A DNA stretch of 64,000 nt from Diadophis punctatus similis (GCA_023053685.1 JALIGW010000002.1:244145177-244209176), one strand, 5' to 3'; positions 49,131 to 60,940 are shown, counted from the stretch's first letter. Notes: a model not told the origin generated them from the sequence alone. Made by a program: numbers and translations.

Positions 49131-49757
49131 GGAAGTTACTTTCAGAAAATGTCTCTGCGGTCCGTTTGAACAGGAAGTCTCTGAACATCCGTTTCCCTCA
49201 AGCCCAGTTGCAGAAATGGAGTCAACGGAGCTGTAAAAGGTGTTTTGAGAGATGCAATGTGGAATTAACACAGACTGGTTTCATTGCAATGGGGAGGCTG
49301 GGATGTGGCCTCCATGGTGGATGTTTTAGAAAGCAGAAACTCTAAGGAAGTTTTGAGGCTGGTCTTGTGAGCAGCTCCTAGAACAAGCTGATGGCCAGAA
49401 GGTTGCCTTGCCTGATTTTAAAATGCCTGTCCAAAGTAGCATTGGGTCCAGGAAGCCTGGGATCTTGGTGGCCTTGCAGCCCCCAAAAAGAGTAGGAAAA
49501 AGTGGAGCCCTTTTCTGATTTCTCTTGTCTTTCTTCGAGTTTTCCTACTCACAACTATTTGTTGCTCCCTCTTGGACTTCCGTCTTCCTGGTTTCTTCCA
49601 TTTTGGCCCATCAAGATCTTCTTGAATCACAATTTCATCTCCTGTTATTTTGTATCTTCAACAAATAATCTTATTTTTTCCTTCCTCGTTCACGTTGCTG
49701 ATAAATTAAGCTCAGTGTTACTGTCGTCATCTGAGCCTTTTTTATTTCTATTTGCAG

Positions 49758-50009
49758 GACACCAGTGAGGATCTGGCCGTAAACTCCAGAGAGGAGAAAG
49801 GGGCGTTCTTGGCTCAGAACCCACGAAATTTTGGCCTGGACTCCGTTCTAGAAAATTTGGAAATCTTGGCCCGGTTTGAGAAGCAGCTTCCTGCACAAAG
49901 GACCAATCAGTTAAGGAGAAATCAAGCCGGTCAGCGGTGAGGATCATCCCTGGCCTTGACTCAGAGAGGTAACGAGTGATCCAGAGATCTCTTAGCTGTA
50001 ACTTTAAAG
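49758..50009 (+). other. Unit E KRAB-A-derived exon, no finger exon downstream
   Basis: Acceptor TTTGCAG ends at 49757; donor AAAG/GTGAGT at 50009. Frame DTSEDLAVNSREEKGAFLAQ, ending RRNQAGQR then TGA. It is closer to a true KRAB A-box than the other copies because the text before Glu-Asn is Val-Leu, near the Met-Leu-Glu motif. No finger exon follows before unit F's promoter; 50010-50802 is spacer without a gene, part of it duplicated from 45803-46330. Transcripts starting here could only acquire fingers by splicing into unit F. Confidence 0.7.
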
Positions 50010-50802
50010 GTGAGTCAATGAAACTTGGTTTTGAAAATAAGCATTTTTAAAATATTTATGTGGCAATGCAATAAAATTGGGTTCTTCTGCCAAGGTGCAG
50101 AGTGAAAGCATAATTCGTTTATATTAGTTGTAAGAAGCCACTCTTGGTCGAGTTGGAGGTGGACCCTGGGCAGAAGGCCACGGAGTGGGGGAGTCGCATC
50201 GGCTGGGTAGAGGCACCCCTGAAGCCGAAAGAGGCTGCCTGGGGACTCAAGTGGAGGTGGGGCTTCCCCTGCCAGCCTTCATCTGGTTCTTTCATGGGGA
50301 AATGTTCTCTCAGCCCAAACTGGGTCTTGTTTCAGCGATACAGTTTTAGCTATGATGTGTGCAGATTGTTCCTGTTTAGGCCTTGTCCCATAATGCACTT
50401 GGGCTTACAGTTTAGTAAGCTGAAGCGCTTAGGCCTTCTCCTAAGGCTTAAATTTTAATTGAAATTCTCTGGATCCTTTATTGGGGATCCTTTATTTGGG
50501 GCTTTTCCTTCTGAAGGTATTCAGTGAGCCCCCCCCTTCAGAAACTGTAGGATCAAATTTACCCCAGGATTAAGCCATGTCACAGATTGTTGGTTTAATA
50601 TTTTTCTTCTTCTATTGCTTTCGGGGCCAGTTGGGATAACAAGCAGGATCATTCATTTCAATTTTGGGAAGCTCTGTATATCTTTATTTACCTTAGTCAG
50701 CAATGATCCTTTTCGGGGTGTCTGTGCTGTCGCCCCTGGAGAAGGATGAAACCCCAAATCGGAGCCATTTCCCCCTCCTCCTTTCCTGCCTGATCTAATG
50801 GG

Positions 50803-52433
50803 TGTCAGGGTTCCAAGTAAGAGCTCCATCGCAAGCAAAAACTCTGAGGCAGGAGGATTTCTCAAAGAATAGCTTTATTGGAAATATGAAATTGGCAAAT
50901 ATCTGGTGAAAACCAACACTGAAGGGCCCCCTGGTTTTCACCTAATTAAAAGTAAAAGTTTTCCCCTCAATCCCATACAATCAGTCACATGGCCCAATCA
51001 AAGCAGCGTCTGCTCGACTGGTGACATCACTCCTCCTCCCTCCGGCCAGGTGTGAGAAGGTCCTTGGTTCCCAGGAGAAAGTATTTTATTTTGACTACAC
51101 AACCCCAGCTTTCTCTAATCCCCCCCCCACTCTATCCCTCACTCCAGTGTGGCAACACTGAAGCTCCAAGATGGCTTCATCCAGGTCAGCTTCAGGGTTG
51201 ACAGGCTGCCCCCCCTCAATTGAAGAGGATTTCCTGCAAGACAAAATATACAGAGGAAATTAGTCAAGGCTCACCTCAACCCCCCCTCTTCCTTCCCCCC
51301 GGAGGCCCTTTAGGCTTTTGAGGGAACTCATCATGAAACTGTTTAATCAACCCATCTGTCTTTACATCCCAGCTCTCTACCCATGTGGCTTCAGAAAGGG
51401 GGCATCCCTACCAACGCACAAGGTACTGCAACCAGCCCCTATGCAGCCTTGAATCTAAAATCTTCTTTACCTCATAATGTGTCTCCCCCTGCACGACTAT
51501 GGGCTTTGGGGCTGCCCGATCTACCGGTCTGATCGGTGAGCCTACCGTTGGTTTTAACTGGCTAATGTGAAAGAATGGATGCACTTTCCCTAACAGCCAA
51601 GGGAGTTTAAGCTGTACTGTGACCGGGTTGATTATTCTCTCTATTGGGAAAGGGCCTATAAACTGTGATGAGAGTCTCAGTTTAAGGTACTTCGTCAAGA
51701 GGTAGACCTTGCTTCCGACTCAAAACGGCTCTTGGGGGTTGATGGCGTTTATCCGCTTGCGTTTTATATGTTTTCGCTGCTTCCCTTAGGGCACACTTGG
51801 TATTTTCCCACCCCTCCTTCAAAGACTCCATCCATTCATTTAGGGATACTGATGAGAGGGGTTCCCTAGGCATGGGAACAAACTCCATGCTGCTATTGAT
51901 CTGAAAAGGAGTTAGACCAGTGCTGCTATGCACAGCATTATTGTATGCCACCTCAGGGAATGGCAGCAATTCTACCCAATTAAACTGCTGATAGTTGAGC
52001 TAACATCTTCAATATTGCTCCACCAACATATTTGCTCGTTCTACGGCCCCATTGGTACTCGGATGAAAAGCTGAGCTAAACCCCTGCGAGCACCCGATGG
52101 ACCTAACAAACTCCATCCAGAACTTGGCGGTAAATTGGAACCCCCCCCCCGGTCAGAAATAATTGTACATAGAATGCCATGTATATTTGCTTAATAAATA
52201 ACTTGGCAAGTTTTCTCGCTGAGGGGAGCCCAGAGCAGGGGTTAAGTGGGCATGCTTGGAGAACAGGTCTACTACTGATAAAATCCATAGCGATCTCCTC
52301 CCAGGGCCGGGCCGGGTCTGCCACCTGCTGCAGCAGGCCAGGGAGGGGGGGTCTCCCCAGTCTCTTTTTCATGGCCGTGCACATTGTGCAGCTTTTAACA
52401 TAGTCCTCGACTTCTTTTTCTATCTGAGAAAGA
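50803..52433 (-). mobile_element. Ty3/Gypsy chromovirus, truncated, minus strand
   Basis: A 401-bp LTR (50803-51203, TGTCAGGG to GTTGACA on the + strand) is followed by the polypurine tract (51208-51220) and, on the minus strand from 52440 down to 51400, parts of the integrase: an H2C2 zinc-binding end (CTMCTAMKKRLG), a frame-broken core, a YNNAVHSSTGLTPF stretch, an SH3-like part ([11 protein letters not shown]) and a chromodomain ([20 protein letters not shown]). Gag, protease, reverse transcriptase and the 5' LTR are missing, and the frame is broken between pieces. The truncated end abuts the unit F promoter at about 52433. Confidence 0.85.
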
Positions 52434-52466
52434 CACAATCACAAACACACGCAAAGGGTTTCAGAG

Positions 52467-52915
52467 CACGTGATCCTAGCTGAAAGGGGGAGGGGGAAGG
52501 AGAAGAGGCAGAGAAGAGGCAGGGCTTCAAATAGTAGGCGGAGCCTGAGAGGAAGCTGGAAGGCCTGCCCCCGCCTCTCCCCTCCCACTGGCTGGATCTC
52601 CGCTTTCCTTCGCCTGGAGAGGATTGGCGTTGGATCCCTTGGGAGAGGCTCCTGGATCCCGCTCAGTGCAGGTTGGGCTGCTCTACCTCCTGCCAGGAGA
52701 TCTTCTCCCCGCCAGAAGGAAGGGAGCTGCAGATTCCGCTATTCGGTTTGCAGGGTTTTCCTCGGGGTGATCCAGCTCTGGCATTTCCTGCAGGGAGCAG
52801 ACCCCTCCCTTCTCTCCAGAGGTCAAAGGGGGCTCCGTCCCAGGGCTGGATCTGCCTCCTCGCCCAGCCAAGGATCCCCGAGGGAATCCGGGTGGATCCG
52901 GGAAGGAAGTTTGCG
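52467..52915 (+). promoter_or_regulatory. Unit F promoter and exon 1
   Basis: CACGTG at 52467-52472, about 35 bp from the end of the Gypsy remnant, so any more distal elements were replaced. The GC-box region has decayed to GAGGCAGGGCTTCAAATAGT. GC-rich exon 1 text follows; the donor site reads TTTGCGAAAGTTTC, not GTAAGT. Positions 52916-54169 are intron, with a LINE 3' end at 53716-54141. Confidence 0.5.
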
Positions 52916-53715
52916 AAAGTTTCTTTCAGAAAGTCTCTCTGTGATCTGTCAGACCACGAGGACTCTGAGCATGCGTATCCCGCAAGTGCATTTGAAAAAA
53001 ATGTGTAAATTGTGCTTTAAAATATTTACTCAGATTTGTAATGTGTTATTAACACACACTGACCTCTTTGGGGGAAAGGAAAGGAGTTGAAATTAGTTGA
53101 ATTGAGCTCGTGTTTTCTTAACCCACAAAAGAGATCCTCTTTCTTTGAGCTCTGTCTGAAAAGCGAAAAATAAAATCCTTTGTTTTTATGCTAATCTTTT
53201 CTTTGCTTCTGCTTTAAAAAGATACGTAGAATTTCTAAACTTTGTATTTTCCTCGTTTTGCCCAGAAGAGGCTGTGATGTGGGAGCCCCTACATCACAGG
53301 TGGATGTTTTGATGGTGGATGTTTTTGAAAGAACAAAGGAAGTTTTGAGGGGGGTATTGTGAGCAGCTGCTGGAACAAGCTGATGGCCAGAAGGCTCACT
53401 TGAATAATTGTAAATAAACTTATGAAAAGCCTAACTGGAATCTTTGTGGCCTTGCAGCCTCCAAAAAGAGCAGGAAAGAGCAGCCCTTTTCACACACGCT
53501 CTGCCCCATCTGATCTCTCTCATCTTCCACTGAGTTTTCCTTCCCACAACTATGCTTTGGTCCCTGTTGGACTTCATCCTGCTGGTTTCTTCCGTTTTGT
53601 CTTATTGAGATATTTTTGAATTACGATTCAGTCTTCATTATTTTGTATCCTCATCCAATAATCCTATTTTCTCCTGCCTCTTCCACATCATTTACAGATC
53701 ATGTTCAATATCATT

Positions 53716-54141
53716 TTATTTTTATTTTATTTATTTATTTTATTTGTCAAAATGTTTACAAGATAACAGGTATGGTATAAACATAAACAAAAGCAAAGTA
53801 GGTATAGGTAAATTTGGACAATAGGACAGTAGGACAGGGACGGTAGGCACGATGGTGCGCTTATGCATGCCCCTTACAGACCTCTTAGGAACGGGGTGAT
53901 GTCGACTGTAGACAGTCTAAGGTTAAAGTTTTTGGGGTTTGGGGAAGAAACCACAGAGTCAGGTAGTGCATTCCAGGCATTGATCACTCTGTTGCTGAAG
54001 TCGTATTTTCTGCAGTCGAGTTTCGAGCGGTTTACATTGAGTTTGAATCTATTGTGTACGTGTGTGTTGTTGCGTTTGAAGCTGAAGTATTCGTTGACAG
54101 GTTGGACATTATGGCAGATGATTTTATGAACTACATTTAGA
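53716..54141 (-). mobile_element. CR1/L3-like LINE 3' end in unit F intron 1
   Basis: The minus strand encodes the C-terminal end of ORF2 (FKLNVNRSKLDCRKYDFSNR, then VINAWNALPDSVVSSPN) and a 3' UTR ending in (AAAT)n. It lies about 30 bp 5' of the KRAB-like exon and replaced about 10 bp compared with unit A, close to the branch-point region; the pyrimidine tract and acceptor are kept. Confidence 0.8.
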
Positions 54142-54169
54142 TCTGAGCCTTTTTCATTTCTCTTTGCAG

Positions 54170-54401
54170 GAGACCAGTGAGGATGTGGCCGTGAACTTCA
54201 CAGAGGAGAAAGAGACGTTCCTGGATTGGGATCCACCAACCTTTGGCCAGGACTCCTTTCCAGAGAATTTGGAAATCGTGGCCTGGATGGAGAAGCAGCT
54301 TCCTGCACAAAGAGCCAATCGATTAAGGAGAAACCAGATCGGTCAGCAGTGAGGGTCATACCTGGCCTTGAGCCAGATGCCTCTTCATTGTAACTTTAAA
54401 G
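54170..54401 (+). other. Unit F KRAB-A-derived exon 2
   Basis: Acceptor CTCTTTGCAG ends at 54169; donor AAAG/GTGAGT at 54401. Frame ETSEDVAVNFTEEKETFLDW, ending RRNQIGQQ then TGA. Almost identical to units A and B, with Phe-Pro-Glu in place of Met-Leu-Glu. Confidence 0.7.
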
Positions 54402-54723
54402 GTGAGTAAACAAATCTGTGGTCATCAAGTAAAATGTCATGTGGGAGCTTGGCTCAATGACTGCAACGCTATACTCCTGATTGTGGTTGTTAAGCGATTT
54501 CACGTGTCGTTAAGCAGACAAAGCCCCAGGTAAGGAATGTGGGGTTGTCTGAAGTGAGCAGGAGAGGCCTTGTGATTCCCAGGCACAGACCGCATTTGAC
54601 TTAAGGGGTCCTGGAGAACCTAAGAGATATATGTATGGAACTGTATGGAACATGCGGCTTGGAGATAGGTTGTAAAGGCCTCCGATGTAGGGATTAAGGC
54701 TGCATTTCTCAGTGGAAGCGGTG

Positions 54724-55348
54724 CAGAAGCAGGTTCCTAATTTTTTTACTACCACTCTGTGGGCGTGGCTTATTTTGTGGGTGTGGCTTGCCAGCCATGT
54801 GACCGGGTGGGCGTGGGCCTCAGGAGCTTGGCAGCAGCTGGAGAAGCGGGGGGCATTGCCCACCCGCAACACAGCCCCCCGCAGCGGGAGCAGCAAGACT
54901 GTGGCAGCGGTTCTTCTCGGAGGCTCCGTCCGGCCTGAATGCTTCTCCCCATTCGATGATCCTAGGCTCCTGCCACCTGTTCCCCCTCCCCTCAACAGCT
55001 CGAGAAGCCTCGAACGTGCGAAAATGCCTGGGATCATCATTGCACGTTCGTGGCTTCTCGGACTGCTGAAGGGAGGGGAACGGAGATAGCTCCTGCTGCC
55101 TGTTCTTTCAGCGTCTCACGTGCTCCCTCAGCCATCCTCCCCTGCTTGGACTCACTGTGGGGTAGGAAGGCAGTGCATGCATAGTTTCGGAAGCTCGGCT
55201 TCTGGGCATGTGCAGAAGAAAATTAAAAAAAAATTAAAAAATTTTTTTTTCATGGCGGCACCCAGGCACCGGCAACAGTACTGTGACATCACCAGCGGGC
55301 TGCTACCGGTGCTTTAGAGTGGACCGCACTGGTAGGAACCCACCACTC
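54724..55348. mobile_element. hAT-like non-autonomous element 1 in unit F intron 2
   Basis: Ends CAGAAGCAGGTTCCTA and TAGGAACCCACCACTC are imperfect inverted repeats. The 8-bp duplication AAGCGGTG is at 54716-54723 and 55349-55356. Unit A (about 7519-7526) reads TAGCGGTG once: the empty site. The interior is GC-rich with an inverted repeat of CAGCTCGAGAAGCC type; no transposase. Confidence 0.85.
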
Positions 55349-55405
55349 AAGCGGTGACACTGGGGTGAAGGCCAGGCCTGGGGACAGTGGCAGATGGCTG
55401 AGAGT

Positions 55406-55902
55406 TAAGGTGACCAGACGTCCTGCTTTTGGCGGGACAGTCCCGCTTTTTAATAATTTGTCCCGCGGCGTTTCAAAAAAGTCCCGCCAAGCAAGTGCGG
55501 CACGGAAGCCGCTGGTGGCCGGGTGGGCGGCAGCCCACGGGCGGGTATAGGGCCAGACCTGCGCTTGGAAGAGGCTGCCGCTCTCGCTGCCCACTTTCTT
55601 CCTTCTCCCGCCACAAAACAAAAGTGGACTGCGGCAGCGCTGCTTCGGGAAGGCAGGCGGAGTCTGCAGCCAGGCAGGGAGCGAGAGCGGCGGTAAGGGC
55701 TGAGATGAAGGGGGGGGTGTTTGGGGGTGTTTGGGGGGGTGCACAACCTGCAGCAAAGCAATCCTGGATTTGTGTCTCCACCTTTATTTACATGGATGGG
55801 CTGCAGGATAAGAGAGACGGACCCCTCCCGTCTTGCTCCCCTAGAACCCCCCCCCCCGTCAATGGTGTCCTGCTTTACAAATATTAAAATCTGGTCACCT
55901 TA
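55406..55902. mobile_element. hAT-like non-autonomous element 2 in unit F intron 2
   Basis: Ends TAAGGTGACCAGACG and ATCTGGTCACCTTA, with the 8-bp duplication CTGAGAGT at 55398-55405 and 55903-55910. Unit A has CTGAGAGT once at about 7569-7576. It has the same termini as the palindromic element at 16716 but a different interior without the palindrome. Confidence 0.9.
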
Positions 55903-56213
55903 CTGAGAGTGCTAAAGGCCTCCACTCAAGGCCCAGGCCCAGCCCAGCATTGCTGTCAGTCAGGGCTGCTTTGCATGGCTGGGCTCAGGCTTCCAGGGGT
56001 GGCAGCAGCTTTGCATCCCACTTTAGTGGGTGGCTCCCCAATTTATGGATGGCCTCTGCCTGTCTCCTCCCCCTCCTGAGATGCCCCATGACCATTGCCT
56101 GCAACCCCCCCACACACACACATAAGGACCTCCAAGATCACTTAATGATTGCAACCAGGAGTGTGGGATGACGGTTGTGGAGTGAAATGATCCCGTGATC
56201 CCTCTAACCACTG

Positions 56214-56592
56214 TGTTCTGGTTCCAACTAATGATCCCAAATGATTCAGCACTCTGAGATTTTAGGCTTCCTCAAACAACTGCTTTATTGAGTACATCAT
56301 TTTGGCACGGATGAACTTAAAACCACCTCCAGCTGTTTCCCACGCTTTCAGCGTAATTAAACGTTAGAGATCCCCCCTCCCCTAAGGTCACAGGTCACAT
56401 TGCCCAATTAGGTGTTCTTGCATCTCCTGGCAACAAGTTCCATTCTCCTGCCGGCACCTGTTGGGAATGACCTTGGTTCCCACGAGATAGCAGGTTGTTT
56501 TGCCTAGATCGCATTCCATTCTTCTCCCCCCTCCCCGAGTTGGGTGGCAACTAGAGAAACGGAAGATGGCTCGATCCATTTCAGAGTTGACG
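56214..56592 (-). mobile_element. Gypsy-type solo LTR in unit F
   Basis: Third copy of the insertion seen at 7877 and 19423, flanked by CACTG at 56209-56213 and 56593-56597. The last dinucleotide has mutated from CA to CG. Confidence 0.8.
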
Positions 56593-56915
56593 CACTGCTT
56601 CACTGAAGGAGCGAGGTTCCAGTCCCAAGCGTGGTCATACGTTGAGGACATCTCTCTTACAAATTTAGGGACTCCCTCAATGTGCCTCAGGTGTACTGAG
56701 CACCCTACCCTGGGCGGAGGGTCAGACTGGAAGACCCTCAAGGTCCCTGGCAAGGCTAAGATTTTATGATTCTCTCCGTGTCTCAAAAGGAAATATAATT
56801 CTTCACTTCTTTCTCTTTCTAACAGAGGATAAAAGATTGTAACCAAAGATTTACCTGCATGCCAACTATCAACAGTTAATAGAAAATCAACATAAGGCAG
56901 CAACCGCCAGAAAGC

Positions 56916-58157
56916 ATGGACGGTGGGAAACTCTTGGATCCCCCGTCAGACACAAGCAGCCCTCCGAGAAACCACAGAAGAACCCATGAATGCTCAGATT
57001 GTGGGAAATCCTTTGCTCACAGATCCCTCCTTTTGACCCACAGGAAGGACCATGTGGGAAGTGGATCCAGTCAAGGTTTGGAGCTTCAGAAATCTTTCTC
57101 TGGGAAAAACTCCAAAGATGTCAGAAGCCCCCCAACACTAAAACCCTATAAATGTGAGGAATGTGACTTATGCTTTAGTCAAAAGTCAAACCTCCTTACA
57201 CATCATAAAATCCACACTGGAGAGAAACCTCATCAATGTCTGGAATGTGGGAAGTTTTTCCGTCAAAAAGCCACTCTCAGAAGCCACGAGAGGATTCACA
57301 CAGGGGAGAAACCTTACAAGTGTTGGGAATGTGGGAAGAGCTTTTCTCATAAGTCAAATCTTTCGTCCCATGAGAAGATTCATGCAGGATTAAAGTCTTA
57401 CAAATGCTTTGAGTGTGGAAAATGTTTCACCCAGAGTTCAGGTCTTCAGAATCATTGGAAAACACACACAGGGGAGAAAAACGAAAAGTGCCTCGAATGT
57501 GGGAAATGTTTTATCTTGAAATCAAACCTGGTGCAACATCAGAGAATTCACACCGGAGAGAGACCCTATGAATGTCCAGAATGTGAGAAGCAATTTGTAA
57601 ATTCTTCTGATCTTCGTAAACACCAGAAGAGGCACAAAGGAGAAAAATCCTATGAATGTGGGAAGTGCGAGAAACCTTTTTTTACACTAAGAGAAATTCA
57701 GAGTCATGAAAGAATCCACACGGGGCAGAAGCCATTCCAATGTGGGGAGTGTGGGATGTGCTTTTCCCAAAAACAAAGCCTTGGAAGCCATCAGAGGGTC
57801 CACACAGGAGAGAAGCCATACAGATGCGTAGAATGTGGGAAATATTTTGCTTATAAGGATGGACTTTGGAGGCATCGTAAAACCCACACAGGGGAGAAGC
57901 CATATCAATGCATTGACTGTGGAAGATTTTATCGTACCTCATCAGCCCTTAGAAGTCATGTGAAAATTCACACAGGGGAAAAAAACTACAAATGTTTGGA
58001 CTGTGGGAGAACATTTGCTCAGTCATCTCACTTTAGAAGTCACAGCCGAATCCATACAGGAGAGAAACCTCACAAATGCTCAGAGTGTGATAAATGTTTT
58101 TCCCAGAAAGGTAATCTTATGAGGCATCTGCGAATCCACACTGGAGACAAACCGTAG
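56916..58157 (+). CDS. C2H2 zinc-finger protein, unit F (13 fingers, 413 aa)
   Basis: Leader 1-23, finger 1 at 24-46, spacer, fingers 2-13 from residue 78 to about 408, then a linker that ends at TAG where the paralogs have TAT (Tyr, first residue of finger 14). The exon acceptor is at 56825; the start context and upstream stop are as in A and B. Fingers 4 and 9 have the same contact residues as unit A, finger 12 the same as unit B, suggesting exchange between copies. Likely a nuclear DNA-binding protein without KRAB. It is C-terminally shortened by at least two fingers. Confidence 0.87.
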   Translation: MDGGKLLDPPSDTSSPPRNHRRTHECSDCGKSFAHRSLLLTHRKDHVGSGSSQGLELQKSFSGKNSKDVRSPPTLKPYKCEECDLCFSQKSNLLTHHKIHTGEKPHQCLECGKFFRQKATLRSHERIHTGEKPYKCWECGKSFSHKSNLSSHEKIHAGLKSYKCFECGKCFTQSSGLQNHWKTHTGEKNEKCLECGKCFILKSNLVQHQRIHTGERPYECPECEKQFVNSSDLRKHQKRHKGEKSYECGKCEKPFFTLREIQSHERIHTGQKPFQCGECGMCFSQKQSLGSHQRVHTGEKPYRCVECGKYFAYKDGLWRHRKTHTGEKPYQCIDCGRFYRTSSALRSHVKIHTGEKNYKCLDCGRTFAQSSHFRSHSRIHTGEKPHKCSECDKCFSQKGNLMRHLRIHTGDKP

Positions 58158-58353
58158 AAATGTCTGGAGTGTGGGAAATGTTTTGCCCATCCTTCAACAT
58201 GCACACCCGAAATCACGAAGCAGAGTAGCCTCATGCAGTCACACAGGAGAATGGCCTCACAAGTGCACAGAGTGTGATAAACCTTTTCCTAGTAAATCAA
58301 AGCTAAAAAAGCACCAGAAAGTCCATAGCAGAGATAAATCTCTTCAGCTGTGA
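58158..58353 (+). pseudogene. Relic of fingers 14-15 of unit F
   Basis: After the TAG the text continues as finger 14, loses bases near 58199 and picks up a small rearranged insert, then an open finger 15 (HKCTECDKPFPSKSKLKKHQ) and the conserved tail SRDKSLQL with TGA at 58351. The intact tail shows the ancestral gene had 15 fingers, as unit B does. Confidence 0.75.
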
Positions 58354-58630
58354 ACAACGTTGGGAGCCCTTTTTTCCAACACATCTTAATGTTTACCAGG
58401 AACTTCACACAGTGACGGAAGGGAAATCTTACAATCATTTGGTGTGAGTAAAATGTTTTTCCTACTGAATGAAGCAAAGGAACCTCAGAGAGTACACAAT
58501 GAGGCAAAAGGATGTAAATGTTGGGAGTGTGGGAATATTTTGCTCTCAAAGCCGCATTATAAACTTACCGGAGTGATTACACAAAAGAGTTATAACTATG
58601 TGGGGAGTAGATATAATGCTTTGTAGAGTA

Positions 58631-58706
58631 CAGGAAGTCCTTGACTTATGACCACTACTTGGAATGCATTTTTGGTCATACGTTCCTTCAGTCGTAAGTC
58701 AAGGAA
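58631..58706. repeat. 3' UTR hairpin (MITE remnant), unit F
   Basis: AGGAAGTCCTTGACTTATGA facing CGTAAGTCAAGGAACC; the same element and position as in A, B and D. Confidence 0.65.
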
Positions 58707-58978
58707 CCAGGTATTTCCCTTAATTTTTACTAGATTGTGTTGATCAATGAGAACTGAAAATTTAGAGAGGAGAAAATGGGGGGAAGGGTGGAATGAATCT
58801 GGTGGTTTATTTTGTGATAAAAGTTTTGATGTTGAATCTTCTGGCTGAGGATGAAGTGGGAAAGTTTACTTTTTCCTATTATATTTTTGGAATGAATTTT
58901 TCTCCTTTTTTCATTGTCTTTTTCATATAGTTACACATAAATATTTGTACTAACTTTCTTTCTGTGAATATAATCCTT

Positions 58979-58984
58979 AATAAA
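58979..58984 (+). terminator. Polyadenylation signal, unit F
   Basis: AATAAA in TAATCCTTAATAAAAGTATT, nearly identical to units A and B. Confidence 0.65.
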
Positions 58985-58989
58985 AGTAT

Positions 58990-60940
58990 TGTTCAAAATA
59001 ATCAAGAGGGCCTTTTTCAGGAGATGGACTGGGTGGCTCAAAACAGGCAAGATGGCAGTTCAGATTGTGCCATTCTGTGCAGCCAGTGGGTTGAGGAAGT
59101 GGCTCTCGGACCTCCACTGGATCAGGAAATGGGCTGCGGGGAGGAGGAGGAGGAGGAGGAAGAGGAGGAATGCCCTCAGGGAGTCCAGGGCCCATGGTTC
59201 CCAGCAGCTACTAGAGGAGGGAGCGGAAAACCTGTCGCAAGAGGCTGCTGGAAGATGCCCCCTAGAGGAGAGATGGGGAACTGTCCCAGCAGTATCCACC
59301 CTTGGTGGAGGGTGGAGGAAAATGAGGGGAAGGGGAGGCACTTCCTGAGGTTCCTCCTCCATCTACCAGAGTGGAAAAAGGCAGGCAGGCACTCAACTGG
59401 TCCAGCAGTCATCATAACACTCTGGAGGGAACGTTGGATCTCAGTGTGGTCTCTTTGCCATCCCAAAAAACGGCAGGAAATACGAGAGAAGGGAAGAGAA
59501 CCCCAGGAACTCTCTGGGCTGCAAGGAAAGTAATATCCATGCTTCTCTATCCCTCTTCCTTTGGGGGGGATCTGGGGAGGGGGTCACAATAAGGATACCT
59601 AGACCCATACTCCTGGGCTCTCCTAGCCCTTCGACCCCCACCTCCCCTGGATACCCCAAACTTTTCTTCTCTCCCCCAATCTTCAGCCCCACTAGCTTTC
59701 TTTGAATGGTTTTTGAGGCCTCTTTCCTGTCCCCCTCCCAAATAGACCCCCTATTTTCAGTCTTGGTGTGTGTGTGTGTTGCAGCTTCAGGGGGCTGGTT
59801 CATGCCAGGACTGGAGGTCAGTGTGGTCTTCCTTTTGTGCCCCCCTCCCCATGATTCTCCACTTGACTCTCCCTTTCTCTGTGTGCCTGGAGGGGTGGAC
59901 TAGATGCCCTCTTAAAGTCCTTTGATGCCCCCTTGAGTCCAGGCTGGGTCTGCCGAGGTTTGGAAAGGGGAAAGTGGAGGCAGGGGTCTCTATGCCATCT
60001 CTCTGTCCTCGAAAGAGCCAGCCATGTCATTTTAGATGCAGATGGACGTCTCCTCTTGATAGGTTTGTCCTTCCATTCCCACCTCCCAGTCAGTCAGAAC
60101 TGAAGAAGCTTCTTAGATGAGAACATTTTCAAGGGGGAAAAATACCCAAGGAAGTCCAGTTTGCCTTTTGGGGAGGAAATGCACCTTTGGGAATTTAAGC
60201 CAGAGTTTTGAGGCTCCATCTGACTCAGTCTGGGGGGGAGGAAGCCCCCAGCAATGGCCGGTCCGGAGCCTTTTTTAGAAGTTAGCCAAGGTTGAGACTA
60301 AAGTGGCTGAAAGGCTGGGGTCCCTGGAAGCCCCTCCCTACAACCCCCTTTTTGCCTGCATTTGCTGCCCTGGTTAAATTCACAAGTTCCCTTCCGAGCA
60401 GCAGCTCCTGGAGAGATGAAACGTTCTTCCCCCCCCAAGAGGCCAGAGCGAAGGAGCCCCCAGGAGACTCCCCCCCCCACAGACCCCACAAAGGAGAGAA
60501 GCCCCTTCAGCACCCAGGACGCTTGATTGAGGGGAGGGAGCGTTCTCCTCGAACTTCGAAATTGAAAGTAGACAGTAAAGCGCAAGGACCAATGAGAATT
60601 CTCCCTTCTGCAGCGTCATCGGTGTCCGGGCAGAGTCTCCCTTGTCTTTCACTCGCTGGAGGAAGAAAGTTCGGTGCAGGGAGAGAAGCGGAGAAAGTGG
60701 GAGGGGGATCCGTTCAGTCTTTTTGGGGGGCCGCAGCTCAAGGGGGGGTTCATGGCAGCCCCGGTGGAGAGTGTGGACTTCCTTTTGCCCTCCCCACCGA
60801 TCCGGCATGGAGTGGGGCTGCAGTGGATGAAAAAAGGGAGGTGCAGCCCCACACAACCTGTGAGGATTTTGGGGGTCTCTGAGAGGGCTGGTCGGGGAGT
60901 CCTTGGGGACCTTAAAACACAAAAAAATAAATGAAATGAA
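58990..60940. repeat. Intergenic duplicated block IG5
   Basis: Shortened IG copy. It begins GGGCCTTTTTCAGGAGATGG, matches the window start at 59420-59905, lacks the left arm of the inverted-repeat relic (join at about 59995), keeps the right arm (60090-60170) and the CCAAT segment (60575-60840), and lacks the part matching 1500-2650. No gene seen. Confidence 0.72.
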
